From positions 155,724,014 through 155,788,013 of the forward strand of contig NC_061115.1 in NCBI RefSeq assembly GCF_002878395.1: a stretch of DNA of 64,000 nt, in the 5' to 3' direction. This document shows, in pieces, positions 1 to 11,196 of this stretch. This DNA is from Capsicum annuum. Taxonomy: Eukaryota > Streptophyta > Magnoliopsida > Solanales > Solanaceae. Under the pieces are notes generated by a model. That model had not been told where the DNA came from. It ran no database searches and saw only the letters and a list, made by a program, of their open reading frames with translations. Within the stretch, counting starts at the first letter, position 1. Each line of letters opens with the position of its first letter. A program made the translations under genes and the position numbers.

Positions 1-1339
1 TGAGCATTCTTTATTTTAATTTATTTGCTAAAAATTTTGGTTGAATACTTTGATATTTTATTTTTTGATGATATATATTCTAATATCGATCAAAGTTAGT
101 TCAGTTTGATGCAATTTTTCTTATTTGGTTTGTTTTTTCTATATGGATATAGTATATAGGGTACTTTTACTACTTACAAATAAGATATTCTTCCATTATG
201 CTCTACTTGTTCACTATGTCAGTTTGGGGTACAGTCAAATTATCAAGATGAATGTCCTTCTAATTTGAAGTTTATTTCTAATATTCCAACCATGTTAATT
301 ATGATAGCATTCACAACTATAAACAAAGTTGTAATTATTATGGGGTAGTACATTTTACAATCTCACGACCTGTACACTAGTCAAAAAGTAAAGACCCCTA
401 CATAAGATATGTCATCAAATTATGATTGATAGTCTAACCTTTTTACAACATTAAATATCCAGTCTCGCCCTCTTAACGAATTAGAGTAATGCATTTTGTA
501 TGGTATCCCGGCTTACTTTATATATCCCTTTATCTTGAAGATGACAATAGTTATATGAAAGTATTCGTACCTCTTATTTCCTCTGTACCTAACATAGATG
601 AGTTATGATACTAAACATCTAACTTTCTTCCCCTTATTACTCTTCTGGTTTTACCATTATCAATTGTAGTAATCCTTGATCCAACCACAGTAACCTACAT
701 TATCGATAGGACCTGTAATTAAAGAACTAGTTAGGGATAGAAACAAGAATGATATTAAATTGAATAACTATGTGTGAGTACTAATAAGTTTTATTAGTAT
801 ATAATTAAATCAATTGAGTGATATCAGATCAATAATCTTTCGGAAAGAGATATCTAAAATTCTTAAAATAATTCATTGGCCCTTCTTTTATTAACTTCAC
901 ATTATGAAACTTATTGAAAATATCTATGAAACTCGTTAGCAAAATGCTTTCATCACATATTTGTTTTGAACTATTTAAAATCTTAAGCATAATATGTAAT
1001 TGGTGATTATTTTAGTTTTGGACTACTACATGTCAGTACCAAATTTCTATATGAAGTTTTAATGGACATTCCTAAGGGTGGGTAAACTAAAAACTCTTTC
1101 TTCTCTCTTCTCTCTCTTCTTTTGCATGCTTTCAACATAAATCCTAACCCTACCAGTCGTCAGTAATGGCTAATATAACTACTTATCTATCATCCTAGGT
1201 GATTGACCAGTCTACTTATTTAGTATTAACTTATTTTAAGACATTCCCTCGTCTATCTAATCCAAAATTAATACCTAATATCTTTTCTTTCTAGCCTATT
1301 TAATTACCTATCAAAATAAGATAAACATTGAGAGTAGCA
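1..1339. other. AT-rich intergenic DNA, no gene seen
   Basis: No reading frame in this stretch resembles a protein, and I see no LTR ends or RNA gene. A pyrimidine-rich tract made of CTCTTTCTTCTCT-like units lies at about 1,094-1,126. The segment leads into the LINE relic that follows and may contain more decayed LINE sequence, but I cannot show that. Confidence 0.5.
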
Positions 1340-1900
1340 GTACTACAGATGAAGGGAAATGTTCAAAAATGAAATATGCAGATCTAGTTAAACCAACTGT
1401 TAAGGGGTATAGAAGGAACCTATTCTAATTAAGAAAATTTCCTTAATTGAGAGTGCACCTAGAATCACATGTACTGAAGAGGGGGTTTAGAGTATAAATG
1501 TGATTGAAAATTTACAATATGTTGTTGTTCGAAAATTCTCCTATGAATGGCCTGAGTTGGAGGAACTTTGTGTTTAAATTCGCGAACAGTATCATAGTAA
1601 AGGAGATTGTTAAACAGGACTGCTTAAAACACATATTTTGATAAACTAAAGTTTGATGGATGATTTTGTCAATCTTATGTACAAATATGCATATTACGTA
1701 TGTACTAAGAATGGAGTATCATATCTAATGAGGCCTCTCATTTACGATCACAAATTCAAAGTTAATGAAGAAAACTCGTAGGTAATGGCTTGGATCTCTT
1801 TCCCGGATTTAGTTTCCTGATGTTATGAAGTTTATATTTTTGAGTTACTTCAATTTTTTAGCATTTCCTTGTATTTAAACAACTCTTCTTTCAACGTAAT
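1340..1900 (+). pseudogene. L1-type LINE ORF1 relic (DUF4283-type domain)
   Basis: This is a decayed piece of the first ORF of a plant L1 (RIL-type) non-LTR retrotransposon, whose product normally binds the element's RNA. The reading frame is broken, but motifs in family order can be read across the three plus frames: KYADLVKPT near 1,370, WPELEEL near 1,550, GLLKTHIL near 1,622, MDDFVNLM near 1,660, MRPLIYDHKFKVNEE near 1,727 and AWISFPDL near 1,790. This order (ADLV lead-in, GLL strand, MDDF helix, MRPLxYD, AWISFP) is that of the DUF4283 domain in Solanaceae LINE proteins as I remember them. Several frameshifts and stops separate the blocks, so it is a pseudogene. No reverse transcriptase follows, so the copy is truncated or rearranged. 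The family call is from memory of the domain. Confidence 0.7.
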
Positions 1901-3019
1901 AATAAATCTCTCTTTTCATCTTCTTTGGTTTTATGTTTTTCATCTTTAAACATTACAACACCAGTAAACCCTAAATAATAAAAAGGCACATATGTTTAAG
2001 CAATAGCTTCTATCCAAAGTTCAAATGTATGACATCTATCAAGAAAATCATAAATTTCATGATAATTATAGTCCCAAAAAAAACAAATGCCAGATAATAT
2101 AGAACACTTAGAAGTAAACACAATGAGACAAAGTTATACTTATAGAATATGATGCTGTCAAGAAATAGTTAGTGATCTCCTATTTATAAACAATAGGGTG
2201 AAAAGAAGGATTAGTATTCCAGCAGTAATTGTTGAAACGATCAGATAAACACAAATTAAATGTTGCATCTCTTCAACTTTAATCTCATAAATGCATCATA
2301 TTACAAATGATATAAGTTGTGATGTATTTAGGGTTGAAGACCAACTTCTAAGTACTTTGTTCTTGATATGATAAAACTACTTGTATCACTAGATACAAAA
2401 AAGTTCACTAGTATCAGAAGTAATGCTCGAAGAGAAAATGTCACACTTTTCATTACGTAAGTTACACTTTCTCTCTATACAACTAATTCCATTTGGACAT
2501 TGCATGAAATTCATAATGCCATTGAGTACTAGGGAAATAAAGAATATTGTGAGTACTGTCTACTGAAAGATCTGTATATGATATAAACTCTGCTTGTGAC
2601 AAGAGCAATAAAAAATAAAGTCAATGCAAATTAGGGAATACAAAGGGACGATACATATACATCCTTAACAAATCAATTCATAAAAGTAAAAGGATGAAAA
2701 AGGCTAGAATCACTACAACATTATCAAAAGCAACATAAATTAGCATTTGGTTAGACAGTAACACTTTGTATTTAAATACGTCATTATAATGTTATGCTGC
2801 ACTTAACATATGGATCAGTAATAGATATGATGCAGATTTGGAAAAGAAAATCAGTAGACAGGTCTAGCCTTGATGTACTAGTTACCTTTAGATTATTGCA
2901 TATAATGCTCGAAGAGAAAATGAAATAATAGATTTTTATCTCCAAGTGACAAGAAGAAAACATAAAGTCTAGAGTAATAATTGTTATTTATCAACCTCAA
3001 GCATTTTGATGCCTGTTAT
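1901..3019. other. Intergenic DNA, no gene seen
   Basis: AT-rich sequence without a recognisable coding region. One 20-bp word occurs identically at 2,421-2,440 and 2,903-2,922 (TAATGCTCGAAGAGAAAATG), and both copies follow a CTAGT-containing stretch. This may mark two pieces of one degraded repeat. Nothing else can be assigned. Confidence 0.45.
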
Positions 3020-4829
3020 CTAGCTGTAATACCTAGTATTTTTGGACTAGCCCTTGGATCATTATTCCTACATGTATAAGCTATGATCTAAACGATACTC
3101 ATGCAAATGTGAGTTTCATAATATTTATACTCATGTTTGATTTTCTTTTGAGGTAAAAAATATTAAGAAGAATCACTTTGAACAAAGTAGAGCTAAGAGC
3201 CTTTGATTCATCCAAAGTTTGGTATTTGATTCTATAAGGGTCTACTTTAAACGTGTGTAGTATTTTATATATGTAGAATTTTACAAATTAAAACCCTCCA
3301 AATTTTAAATAGTAGAATTAGCATTCCAATGATACCAATTTTGCCTAAATCCGATACCCTAGCGAAAAAATATGGCTTTTCCGTGTGAGGTAGTAAGCCA
3401 ACGCAATAGTGACGCGACACGTCAGCCAGTGCGTTACGAAACTATTTAACACGCTAATTTAGTTTCTCAAAGGGTATAAGGGAACTTTGGTCACTTACCC
3501 TCACCCAAATCTGCCCATAACACTTAATTTCGGCCCCCAAAAGCATTATACACTCTATTATTCATCTTTTCTCTCAAAGAAAAACCCTAGTCCCCTCAAG
3601 AACACCAAGAACTTCATCAATTTTTCTTCAAGAAAAGCAAGAACTCAAGTTTTCTAATTCAAGAATGATTTCAAGATTGTGTTTCTCCTTTAATATTAAA
3701 GCTTTAGGGTATTTGGGAGTTCATCCATGGGTCCCCTTTCACCCATGGAGCGCAAACCCCTTTTATCTCAATTAAAGAATAAATTTTTCAATCATTATGT
3801 TATTTTCAATGTTCAAGAAAGATTGAATTGCATGTTTCATGGTGATTTTAATTAATTTCAGCCTATGTGTGATTCCAGGAAAGATTTTGAATTTCTCGAA
3901 TTTGAGTTTCCCATGCTTTATTCAAGTGATTTCCATGATATATTCTAAATTCATGCTCTTTAGCTACATTCCCATTTTTTAAATTCATGCCTTCCACATG
4001 TTTGATGAAATTTCTATACCATGTTAAGTCAATTTCAAGATGAATCCCCAAGTTATGAATTTTGCCATGTAACTCTATTGTTCCCTCATGTTTGGGACAT
4101 TTTTAAGTTCAAGCTATGAACTTTACATGTTTTGATAATAAGTCATACCTCAAATTCCGTTGGGGCGGATAGGCACCCGGTTTGGGAGAACTAACTCTTA
4201 ACTATGTACTTTTCATGCATGTAATTATGGAATTCAAAGCTTCTGCTAGTATGGATATGATGCATTGATAAAACAAACCACACAAGTAAGTCCAAACCTA
4301 CATATACAAGACTTAGCCGTTGGGGCCACAACGTTAAAAGAACACAATACTACCACACTTAACTTCACATAGTCTGCAGAGTCTCTAAAAGACACATGGA
4401 CACTTAGTTAAGGTTGGGACAAACCCCCACCTTGCTCACAACTACTACACAACACCAAAATATATAACAAACTCGGAAAGCTCTGAATCAACTTGGAGCT
4501 CACCAATAGCAGCTGGATGTCCTGTGCTCCTACTGGGGTAGTCTACTAGCTAGAGTACCTATTCCTGCGGCATGAAACATAGTGTCCCCCATGAAGGGTG
4601 TCAATACAAAGAGTATGCTGAGTATGTACGGTATGAAGTGACTATAAATAAGACAAGATCTCAACAAAATCAGTTATCAATATATAACTATAAAGATAAG
4701 GATAGAATACAAACTTTGCTTATGCGTATGGGATAATGTACATTACATCCTTTACTTTGCTTTATACTTCTTTACTTTATAATATTATAAGGCATAATAC
4801 AAATGACCAGCTGATCAATGGTAAAAGAG

Positions 4830-4992
4830 GATGACCCATGCTAGGCATTTTAACCCCTGGGATACGTTTCTCATAAGTACACAAATTGGGATCGACCCAT
4901 GCTAGGCTTTCCTTTTACCCTTGGGATACCACCCGTAGTATTGGGATCAACCCATGCTAGGTGTTTCTTCCATCCCTGGGATACCACCCAAA
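4830..4992. repeat. Three-copy imperfect tandem repeat inside the inserted LTR
   Basis: The phrase GACCCATGCTAGG or CAACCCATGCTAGG occurs at about 4,832, 4,893 and 4,948, each followed by a pyrimidine-rich run and CTGGGATACC or TTGGGATACC. Spacing is about 61 and 55 bp. This is an internal LTR repeat, not a CRISPR array: the units diverge and only three are present. Confidence 0.7.
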
Positions 4993-6405
4993 ATATATAG
5001 ACTTATTTCAGATCATTCTTTTTATCTTTAAAGTTGTTGTTTTGGTGGTTATGTATTAGATTTGGAACTTTGGACCAATAGCAAAAGGTGTGAAAATACG
5101 CACTAGATGCAATAGCAATGAGGTCGAATACAACAATAATAGAAATATAACACATAGGAGCTTAGCTAACATCATGAGTCATGTTAACTAAGAGAACAAC
5201 TCGTAAGGATTATTTCTGAAAGTGCCTATATCATACTAGTATTTAGAAAGGAAATGGACAAATCTAGTAACAAACACATCTTTAGGTACTTTAACAACCT
5301 GACAAGTTAGAATAAGATTGTTAACCACCTTGGGGGTTGTATGTTGTAGTTATGTATAACTTGAAAGAAAGAACGCTTAGGAAGCTTACTTTGTAACAAA
5401 GGTGTTGGATTTATGCTAAAGAGTAGGATTGATAAACCATACATACCTTGCTGCAAAACTGATCACATTTTCACTTAACGTCTTTCCTTTTAGATTACTA
5501 ATCTACAATAGCATAAGACTAGTATTAGTAGCTAATTAACATATTCACTCCATTTAAACTTACTAAAACAGTAACCGGGCAGTAATCCATAATCAACTAA
5601 TCCAAGGATGTTCTTTTAACCTCATTCTTCTCCAATTACATTCACACGTGATGTAACTTTTTATAAGATCCCCTTAACATTTTCATCTTTATTGTACTCT
5701 CAAAATAGTATATCAAGTGATGTAGGCAGTAAATTTATGCGACATTCAATTTGGTAGCATACCATTATACTCTTCTTCTACCTTTCAATGGAAATTATTC
5801 ACACCACTCCCCCAACATCTACCAAGCAGCCCCCAACATACATACGTAAAAAAGATCCAAAACAGTCCCAAATGCCCCTTAATATGGCAACCAGAAATTG
5901 AACTCACCATTCCCTGAGTTCTTACCAACAACATATACACAATCCTCATCAAACAAACGTATATAGGAAAAGGGCAAAAATGGACAGTAGCCATACCTTA
6001 ATTTCGGTGGTAGTTTATTCCCTTAATGTATATCTCTTAAATAACTTGATCCCTTTACTCACAAACCAAAAGTAAAGAGAAAAATCTCTTAATAATCAAG
6101 GATAAAGGGACTGCCAAACTTAAAAAGGGATATCTTATAGTTTAATCATGGAGAACATAATCCTTATAGTATTCTTAAGATGTGCTCATGATTTGTTCAC
6201 TTACCTTTAACTTGGAAGGAAGGTTTCCAAAGAGCCCTAGTGGAATTTTAGGGCTGCTGCATAGCAAAGAGAGAACAAGAGAGAAAATCTTGAAAGCTAT
6301 TTTTTTTTTGGCTTGTTAAAATGACCTATAAGGGCTTGTTTTAATCCCTTTAAAAAGAGCTGCTCTTGGCTGACTTTTTTGGTCATTTTTGGGACATAAT
6401 TTATC

Positions 6406-6631
6406 AAGTAGGTGATGCACCTACTTGCCCATTATATTGGGCCTTTGTGGATTAAAAACCATTGGGCCTTGGCTACCCATTCTCCTCCTTTTCTCTTATT
6501 TAATTTGGGCCAAAATTAACTTAAGTAGGTGGTAGTGTATTTGTCCCAATAAGATGGTCAAGGGATCCTTAATAGGTGATGAACCTACTTAGTTTTTAAG
6601 TTGGTCAAAAGGTCAAAGAGGTGATTCACCT
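6406..6631. repeat. Three short palindromes sharing one motif
   Basis: At 6,406-6,426 arms of AAGTAGGTG and its complement flank the bases ATG, a perfect 9-bp inverted repeat. A related imperfect copy lies at about 6,570-6,591 and a shorter one, AGGTGATTCACCT, at 6,619-6,631. All three sit just inside the 5' (U3) end of the minus-strand LTR. They may be protein-binding sites or small hairpins; no function is shown. Confidence 0.55.
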
Positions 6632-7309
6632 ACTAACTTAAAATAAGTCAAGCAAGAACCTCAATATTTTTTTCTATTTTAAGATCCAAATGTTTATGGT
6701 TAAACTTAAAACTTGGTCACTTCATCCTTTAGATTCAAATACCTACTTAAGGTCCCAAGTTTATATGCTCTCATCGAAGGTAACTTAATCATACCACATT
6801 TCAGTACATGTGGGAACTCCTCCGAACCTATCTTACCATCAACAATGACATAGGATATTCGAGCCCATTACCTACCCCATAAGTCCATATCAAGTGCCAC
6901 ATAAGTAGAACTAGTACACGGGGAATATAGGGTGTTACAATACGCATGTCCTATTTCGAGCGAATTACATGTGAATTCCCCAATTCATGATTTTAGTTAT
7001 GTAATCATACTATGCTCCCGTGTTTAAGATATTCTTATGTTCAAGTTCATGATCCCCGTATTAATCTACACGTGATTGATAGCATGCCCATGTGAATTGA
7101 ATAGGGCAATCATGACATGTTACCATGTGTTTTCATTCATGTACAAGTCTATAACCTCTAAGTATTTGATAAAATGTCTCAGTGAATGAATTGTGAACAA
7201 TTGACTATTGCTATACTTTCAAGAATTGCTAGGCTTTATTATTAATGCTATCAAGCCCTGAAGGTATTTATTACCTGAAATCTAGTTGTTTACGTAGTTG
7301 CAATAGATA

Positions 7310-8560
7310 TAGAATAGTCTCAATAAAAAGTCAAGAATAGCATTACTTAATCAGTTAATACAACTCAATGAACTCAGTCAGTTAACAGAACTCAGTGAAC
7401 TCAGTCCAGTTCGGTCAGTCAACAAAATTAGTGTTGGTTCAGTCAAGCCTAGTACAGTCCAGTTTCAGTCCCAGTATCAGTTTAATCATTAACAATTACT
7501 TTAGAACCAGTATGCACTGTTATTTTCAGAATACCATGACCTTAGCTTATTAGTTATCAGTGCATGCACCAGTTAGTATTCTAGTGTCACTCAGTTGGGA
7601 GTAGGATTCAGCATCGAGCGAACCTAGGGATGGGGGCATTCCTGCACGCAGAGGTTTTGACCCTTAGTAGCAATCCCTGAGTTACAAAACTACATAGCCA
7701 GCGTAGGTTGAGATGTCTTTCTGCCAATAAAGGGTTGACACATATCTCATGAGTTTACTGCCAGTATAGGGTTACTTCTTAGTCCTTTAGGACACCAATT
7801 TAGTAAATCCACATAGCCAGTGTTAGTACCCGTGGCATGGTACTGACATCCTTCCAACTGGGGTTACATATTGAACCCTAATTAGCTTAGATTGGGGTAT
7901 GTCGATTAGATGATACCTCCCATAGTTTCAGTTTCAGTCTCAGTTTAGAACTCAGTTTAGTTCTACAGAATTAGGACAGTCAGAAACAGTCACCCAGTTA
8001 TCAGTAATTCAGTTATCAATAGTCTTAAATATCAATTACTTAGTTATCAGATCTCAGTAAACAACTTCAATAAAATCTCAATTACAGTCTCAGTTACAAT
8101 CTTAGTTATAGTCTCAATTTATTATTCAGTTTTGCTTTAGGTTTACTTAACAATAACGTACAGTTATCGGCTATTCAGTTAGTAGTATTTTAGTACCTCA
8201 GATTATAGACTATTTTAGAATCATGTTATATGTTTGGTCTTGCATTCTCAACTAATACAGTTTTCACGAATTGATACTTAGTTATCTAATGTTACTCAGT
8301 TAGTCCTTACCATATTTATAATACTATACAGTGCCAGACCAATTATTTAGACTAAGTGTTGTTAAGATTTACATGACTAGTATTCAACTATCAGTAATTC
8401 AGTTAATCAGTTAAGATAGTATATTTATTCATTCGTCCTCAGTGTGATTGTATATTCAGATCCTCGATTTATGTCAACCTCCATCACGTAGTTAAAGACT
8501 CAGTATTCATAGAGTATCCATGTTCTACCATATCCGAATATCTATTATACTTATATCATT
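7310..8560 (+). repeat. CAGT-rich LTR segment
   Basis: The plus strand is crowded with CAGT, CTCAGT and CAGTTA words. The reverse complement (ACTG-rich) marks the equivalent part of the gypsy LTRs at 24,516-26,625 and 29,784-32,344. The block 7,560-7,900 carries the conserved stretch GGATTCAGCATCGAGCGAA followed by GATGGGGGC, which matches those LTRs in antisense. This is a compositional feature of the LTR family. Confidence 0.55.
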
Positions 8561-8583
8561 AAAGTAAAGTTTACAGAAACTAA

Positions 8584-9702
8584 CGCCTCGTTTGTTTGCA
8601 CTTAATGGAGGTCTGAATCTGAATGGTTCAAACTTCAGATCATTAAGTGCATTTGTTTTTTATTAAGGTTTTAACTCTTAATAAGTCTGAATAGGTCTTA
8701 ATCATTCAAATCTAGAACCAAGTCTTAATACGTCTGAAGGGATATTCTAGTGTTGGATAATATTCACCCCTTTATTCATAATCAGTAGTTACCACCACTA
8801 ACCACCTCTGCCACTGTCACTATTGTCAACCAACACCCACCACCACCAGCTACCTCCACCATCACAACCACCATCAACAAAAAATACCGCTACCAACCAC
8901 AATTGTCAACCGCTACCATACCTACTTCCAATTTTATTCTAATTATAATCACCATCACCACTGCCGTCAACAACATCACAATTAGCAACCACTAGCGGCC
9001 AATCCCTACTACCAACCAACTCATATATCACGACTAACAGCATGACTAACTACCACTAATACAACAGAACCTCTACACAGTCTTTGGCCGCCACCACCAT
9101 TGTAACTAGTAATGCCATCTCTACCACTACTTCAACCAGTACCATCGCTATAATTTATCTCTACTAACAATCATCTCCACCATCACAATAAATAATATCT
9201 CCTACTAGCACCAACATATTGTCAATCATCATGCATTCATGTTTCAGCCAACACAATCAACACCTTAAACTACTAACATCAAGTAACGTCACATCACAAT
9301 AACCACCAACACCATCAATCACCACCATCATAACAGTCACTACAACACAACCATCACAATTATCACCACTAATAATATTAATCACCAATAATATCAATCA
9401 TTATCACCGCAACCACCTTTATAAGCCATCTCCACTGTCAATAACAAACATAAATATTTTTTCTCAGTCAAATACTAATAATTTTATTGTATTAAGTTAC
9501 ATACTTTTTAAATATATAATTATTTTTTTATTTGAATTTTTTTTATTTTATTATGTATGAAAATAAATATTTTTTTAACATTTAGATGTTGAAAAACAAA
9601 TAGTCTTAATCATTCAGTTTTTAGATCTAGAGACAACATCTTAATCATTCAAATGTGCATTTAGATTCAGACGTCTGAATCTTAAAAAAAATAAATAGAG
9701 CC
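8584..9702. mobile_element. Small DNA transposon with TAA target duplication (PIF/Harbinger-like)
   Basis: The ends are imperfect inverted repeats about 45 bp long. The left end starts CGCCTCGTTTGTTTG and contains GGTCTGAATCTGAATG. The right end read in reverse complement starts GGCTCTATTTATTT and contains ACGTCTGAATCTAAATG. Both ends are bordered by TAA (8,581-8,583 and 9,703-9,705), a 3-bp duplication as made by PIF/Harbinger elements, and LTR sequence continues on each side. The interior has no transposase frame, so the element is non-autonomous. An alternative is a hAT or unclassified MITE, but the 3-bp TAA favours Harbinger. Its centre is a long CCA/CAT-rich tract, listed separately. Confidence 0.65.
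8765..9470 (+). repeat. Degenerate CCA/CAT/CAA trinucleotide-rich tract
   Basis: About 700 bp consist largely of ACC, CAC, ATC and AAC words with hardly any G on the plus strand. The tract lies wholly between the inverted ends of the DNA transposon. It is too irregular to be a recent microsatellite, and stops interrupt all frames, so it is more likely an expanded and then decayed array than coding sequence. Confidence 0.65.
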
Positions 9703-10372
9703 TAAGTGTAGAGATTCACCATCTTATCAAACAATGTTTGTTACTCATGCATTAAGATATTTTAGTTTTCAGTCTATTCCAGCCTATTGGTGAGTCTACT
9801 TACACTTACCATGCATGTTTTATGATTACGTATGAAATCAGTTTTACTTATTACATTCACCCCTGCATACTCACTACATTCCCAAAGTAATGTTCCACAT
9901 ATATGTCTGTGTGGCTACATTATTTCATAATATAGGTACTAGTTGTATCCCGCACATCACGATCAGATAGTAGCAGATTCCAGCCAACAGGTGATAAGTT
10001 TTCCTACTTCGGGAACTCCAGATAGTTTTAGTTTATGTAAAGTTCATTTATTTTCATATGTATTGATTAGTAATAGTTGGAGGCATTTCCTAGCTATCTA
10101 TAGTTAGTATAGTCGAGGCTTCAAAGATTTCAGTCAGAGTCAGTCATGAAATTTTAGTTTCTTCCTTCAGATTTATCAGATTATAAATATTTATTGATAT
10201 TGTATCTATTTTAAATTTTTAGTATGATTATATTTCTGCACAGTAGAATATCTATTATTATGTTATAATTCAGTTGCTTAACAGTATGCCAGTTCATGAG
10301 TTAGCTTAGGATCACTTGTGGTTCCAAGAACCGTGTGACAACTAGGGGGTAGTCTCGAGTCGTTACACTTGC

Positions 10373-11191
10373 GCTCTCTTAAACACAAATGACATACCAT
10401 GATAATAGTTGTGGTTCTATCAGTGTAAGTGGAAACAACAAAACTAATACTTATTTTTCTAATTTTTGAACAAATAAACATATAAATATTACCAAGAGAA
10501 AACATCAAATCAAAATTCTATTTAAGCAACTGTCATAGCATTAAAACAAGAGCTGTCCAAACTCTGAGTATTCATGGATCCTGACCTGTCATAAGCTTCC
10601 TTTCTTACATCTAAAAGTAAACTCAGCCAGATGGATCCAAATATTTTCTCCATATTGAGTGTGAAAGACTAAGGTTAAAGAAAAAGAAGACATTTTATTA
10701 TAAAGGTTATAGACTACAAGTTAAGTTCAAAGATGCATGTGATAATGATAGCCTATTAAATTTTAATTTCATCAAACTAGACGAATTCCTCTAAGAGTCT
10801 CCAATAATAGTTTTTCCTATTGTTTGATATCTTGGAAAAGAAGGGAACACTTACCTAGTTAAAAATTTTCTAAAGACAGAAAGTTCACTACTTTGACACA
10901 CATGACTTCTTTTACTAAAAGAAATCTTTTTAAAATACCCTAGAAAGGAGAATCGAACAACTTTTACTGAAAGAAATCTAGAGTTAGAGTTTCTTACTCA
11001 GTAAAAGACAAGATCAACAAGTAATAATGAGACAAAATTAACCCTAAAGAAAGATATCTTTAATTCTAGAGCTTGTTCTTGAGAATTTACATATCCATTC
11101 TATTTTGATTTACTCAAATAGATCAAAAATTGCTTTTATTTTGGATCACATAACTATCCCAAAAACCTTAAATTAGATAAAATTGTGCTTC
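10373..11191. other. Intergenic DNA between the solo LTR and the next element
   Basis: This stretch lies outside both flanking target duplications, so it is older sequence into which both elements inserted. It is AT-rich. I see no coding similarity, LTR end or RNA gene in it. Confidence 0.45.
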
Positions 11192-11196
11192 TAACT

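Larger units (their letters stand above)
4260..6939 (-). mobile_element. Minus-strand LTR inserted in the solo LTR
   Basis: On the minus strand the unit begins TGTAACACCCTATATTCCCC at 6,939 and runs to about 4,260. Sequence of the enclosing plus-strand LTR resumes at once on the right side. Flanking pentamers ATATG (4,255-4,259) and ATACG (6,940-6,944) could be a target duplication with one mismatch, but the left end is uncertain by a few bases because no clean CA/TG end is visible. No PBS, polypurine tract or coding domain was found inside or beside it, so I read it as another solo LTR. It holds its own internal tandem and inverted repeats, listed separately. The several short reading frames inside look like chance. 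Confidence 0.6.
3025..10367 (+). mobile_element. Solo LTR of a Ty3/gypsy-like element, interrupted by two insertions
   Basis: The sequence opens with TGTAATACC and closes with GTCGTTACA, the TG...CA form of an LTR in plus orientation. The 5 bp outside the ends are CTAGC (3,020-3,024) and CTTGC (10,368-10,372), a likely target duplication with one mismatch. No primer binding site follows the right end and no polypurine tract precedes the left end, so this is a solo LTR left by LTR-LTR recombination. Its U3 matches the start of the 11-19 kb element's LTR (translational and nucleotide similarity at 3,180-3,420). Its right half (7,560-7,900) matches the reverse complement of the LTR at 24,516-26,625. 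Without the two inserts (about 4,260-6,939 and 8,584-9,702) its own length is about 3.5 kb. The leader at about 3,560-3,680 has the AAACCCTAG and AAGAACTTCATC style seen in the other LTRs here. Confidence 0.75.

Noticed and set aside
4830..4992. Regularly spaced repeats that might suggest a CRISPR-like array
   Set aside because: Only three diverged units, no uniform spacers, and the setting is a plant LTR. The 28-bp array at 49,754 has no spacers at all, so it is a minisatellite.
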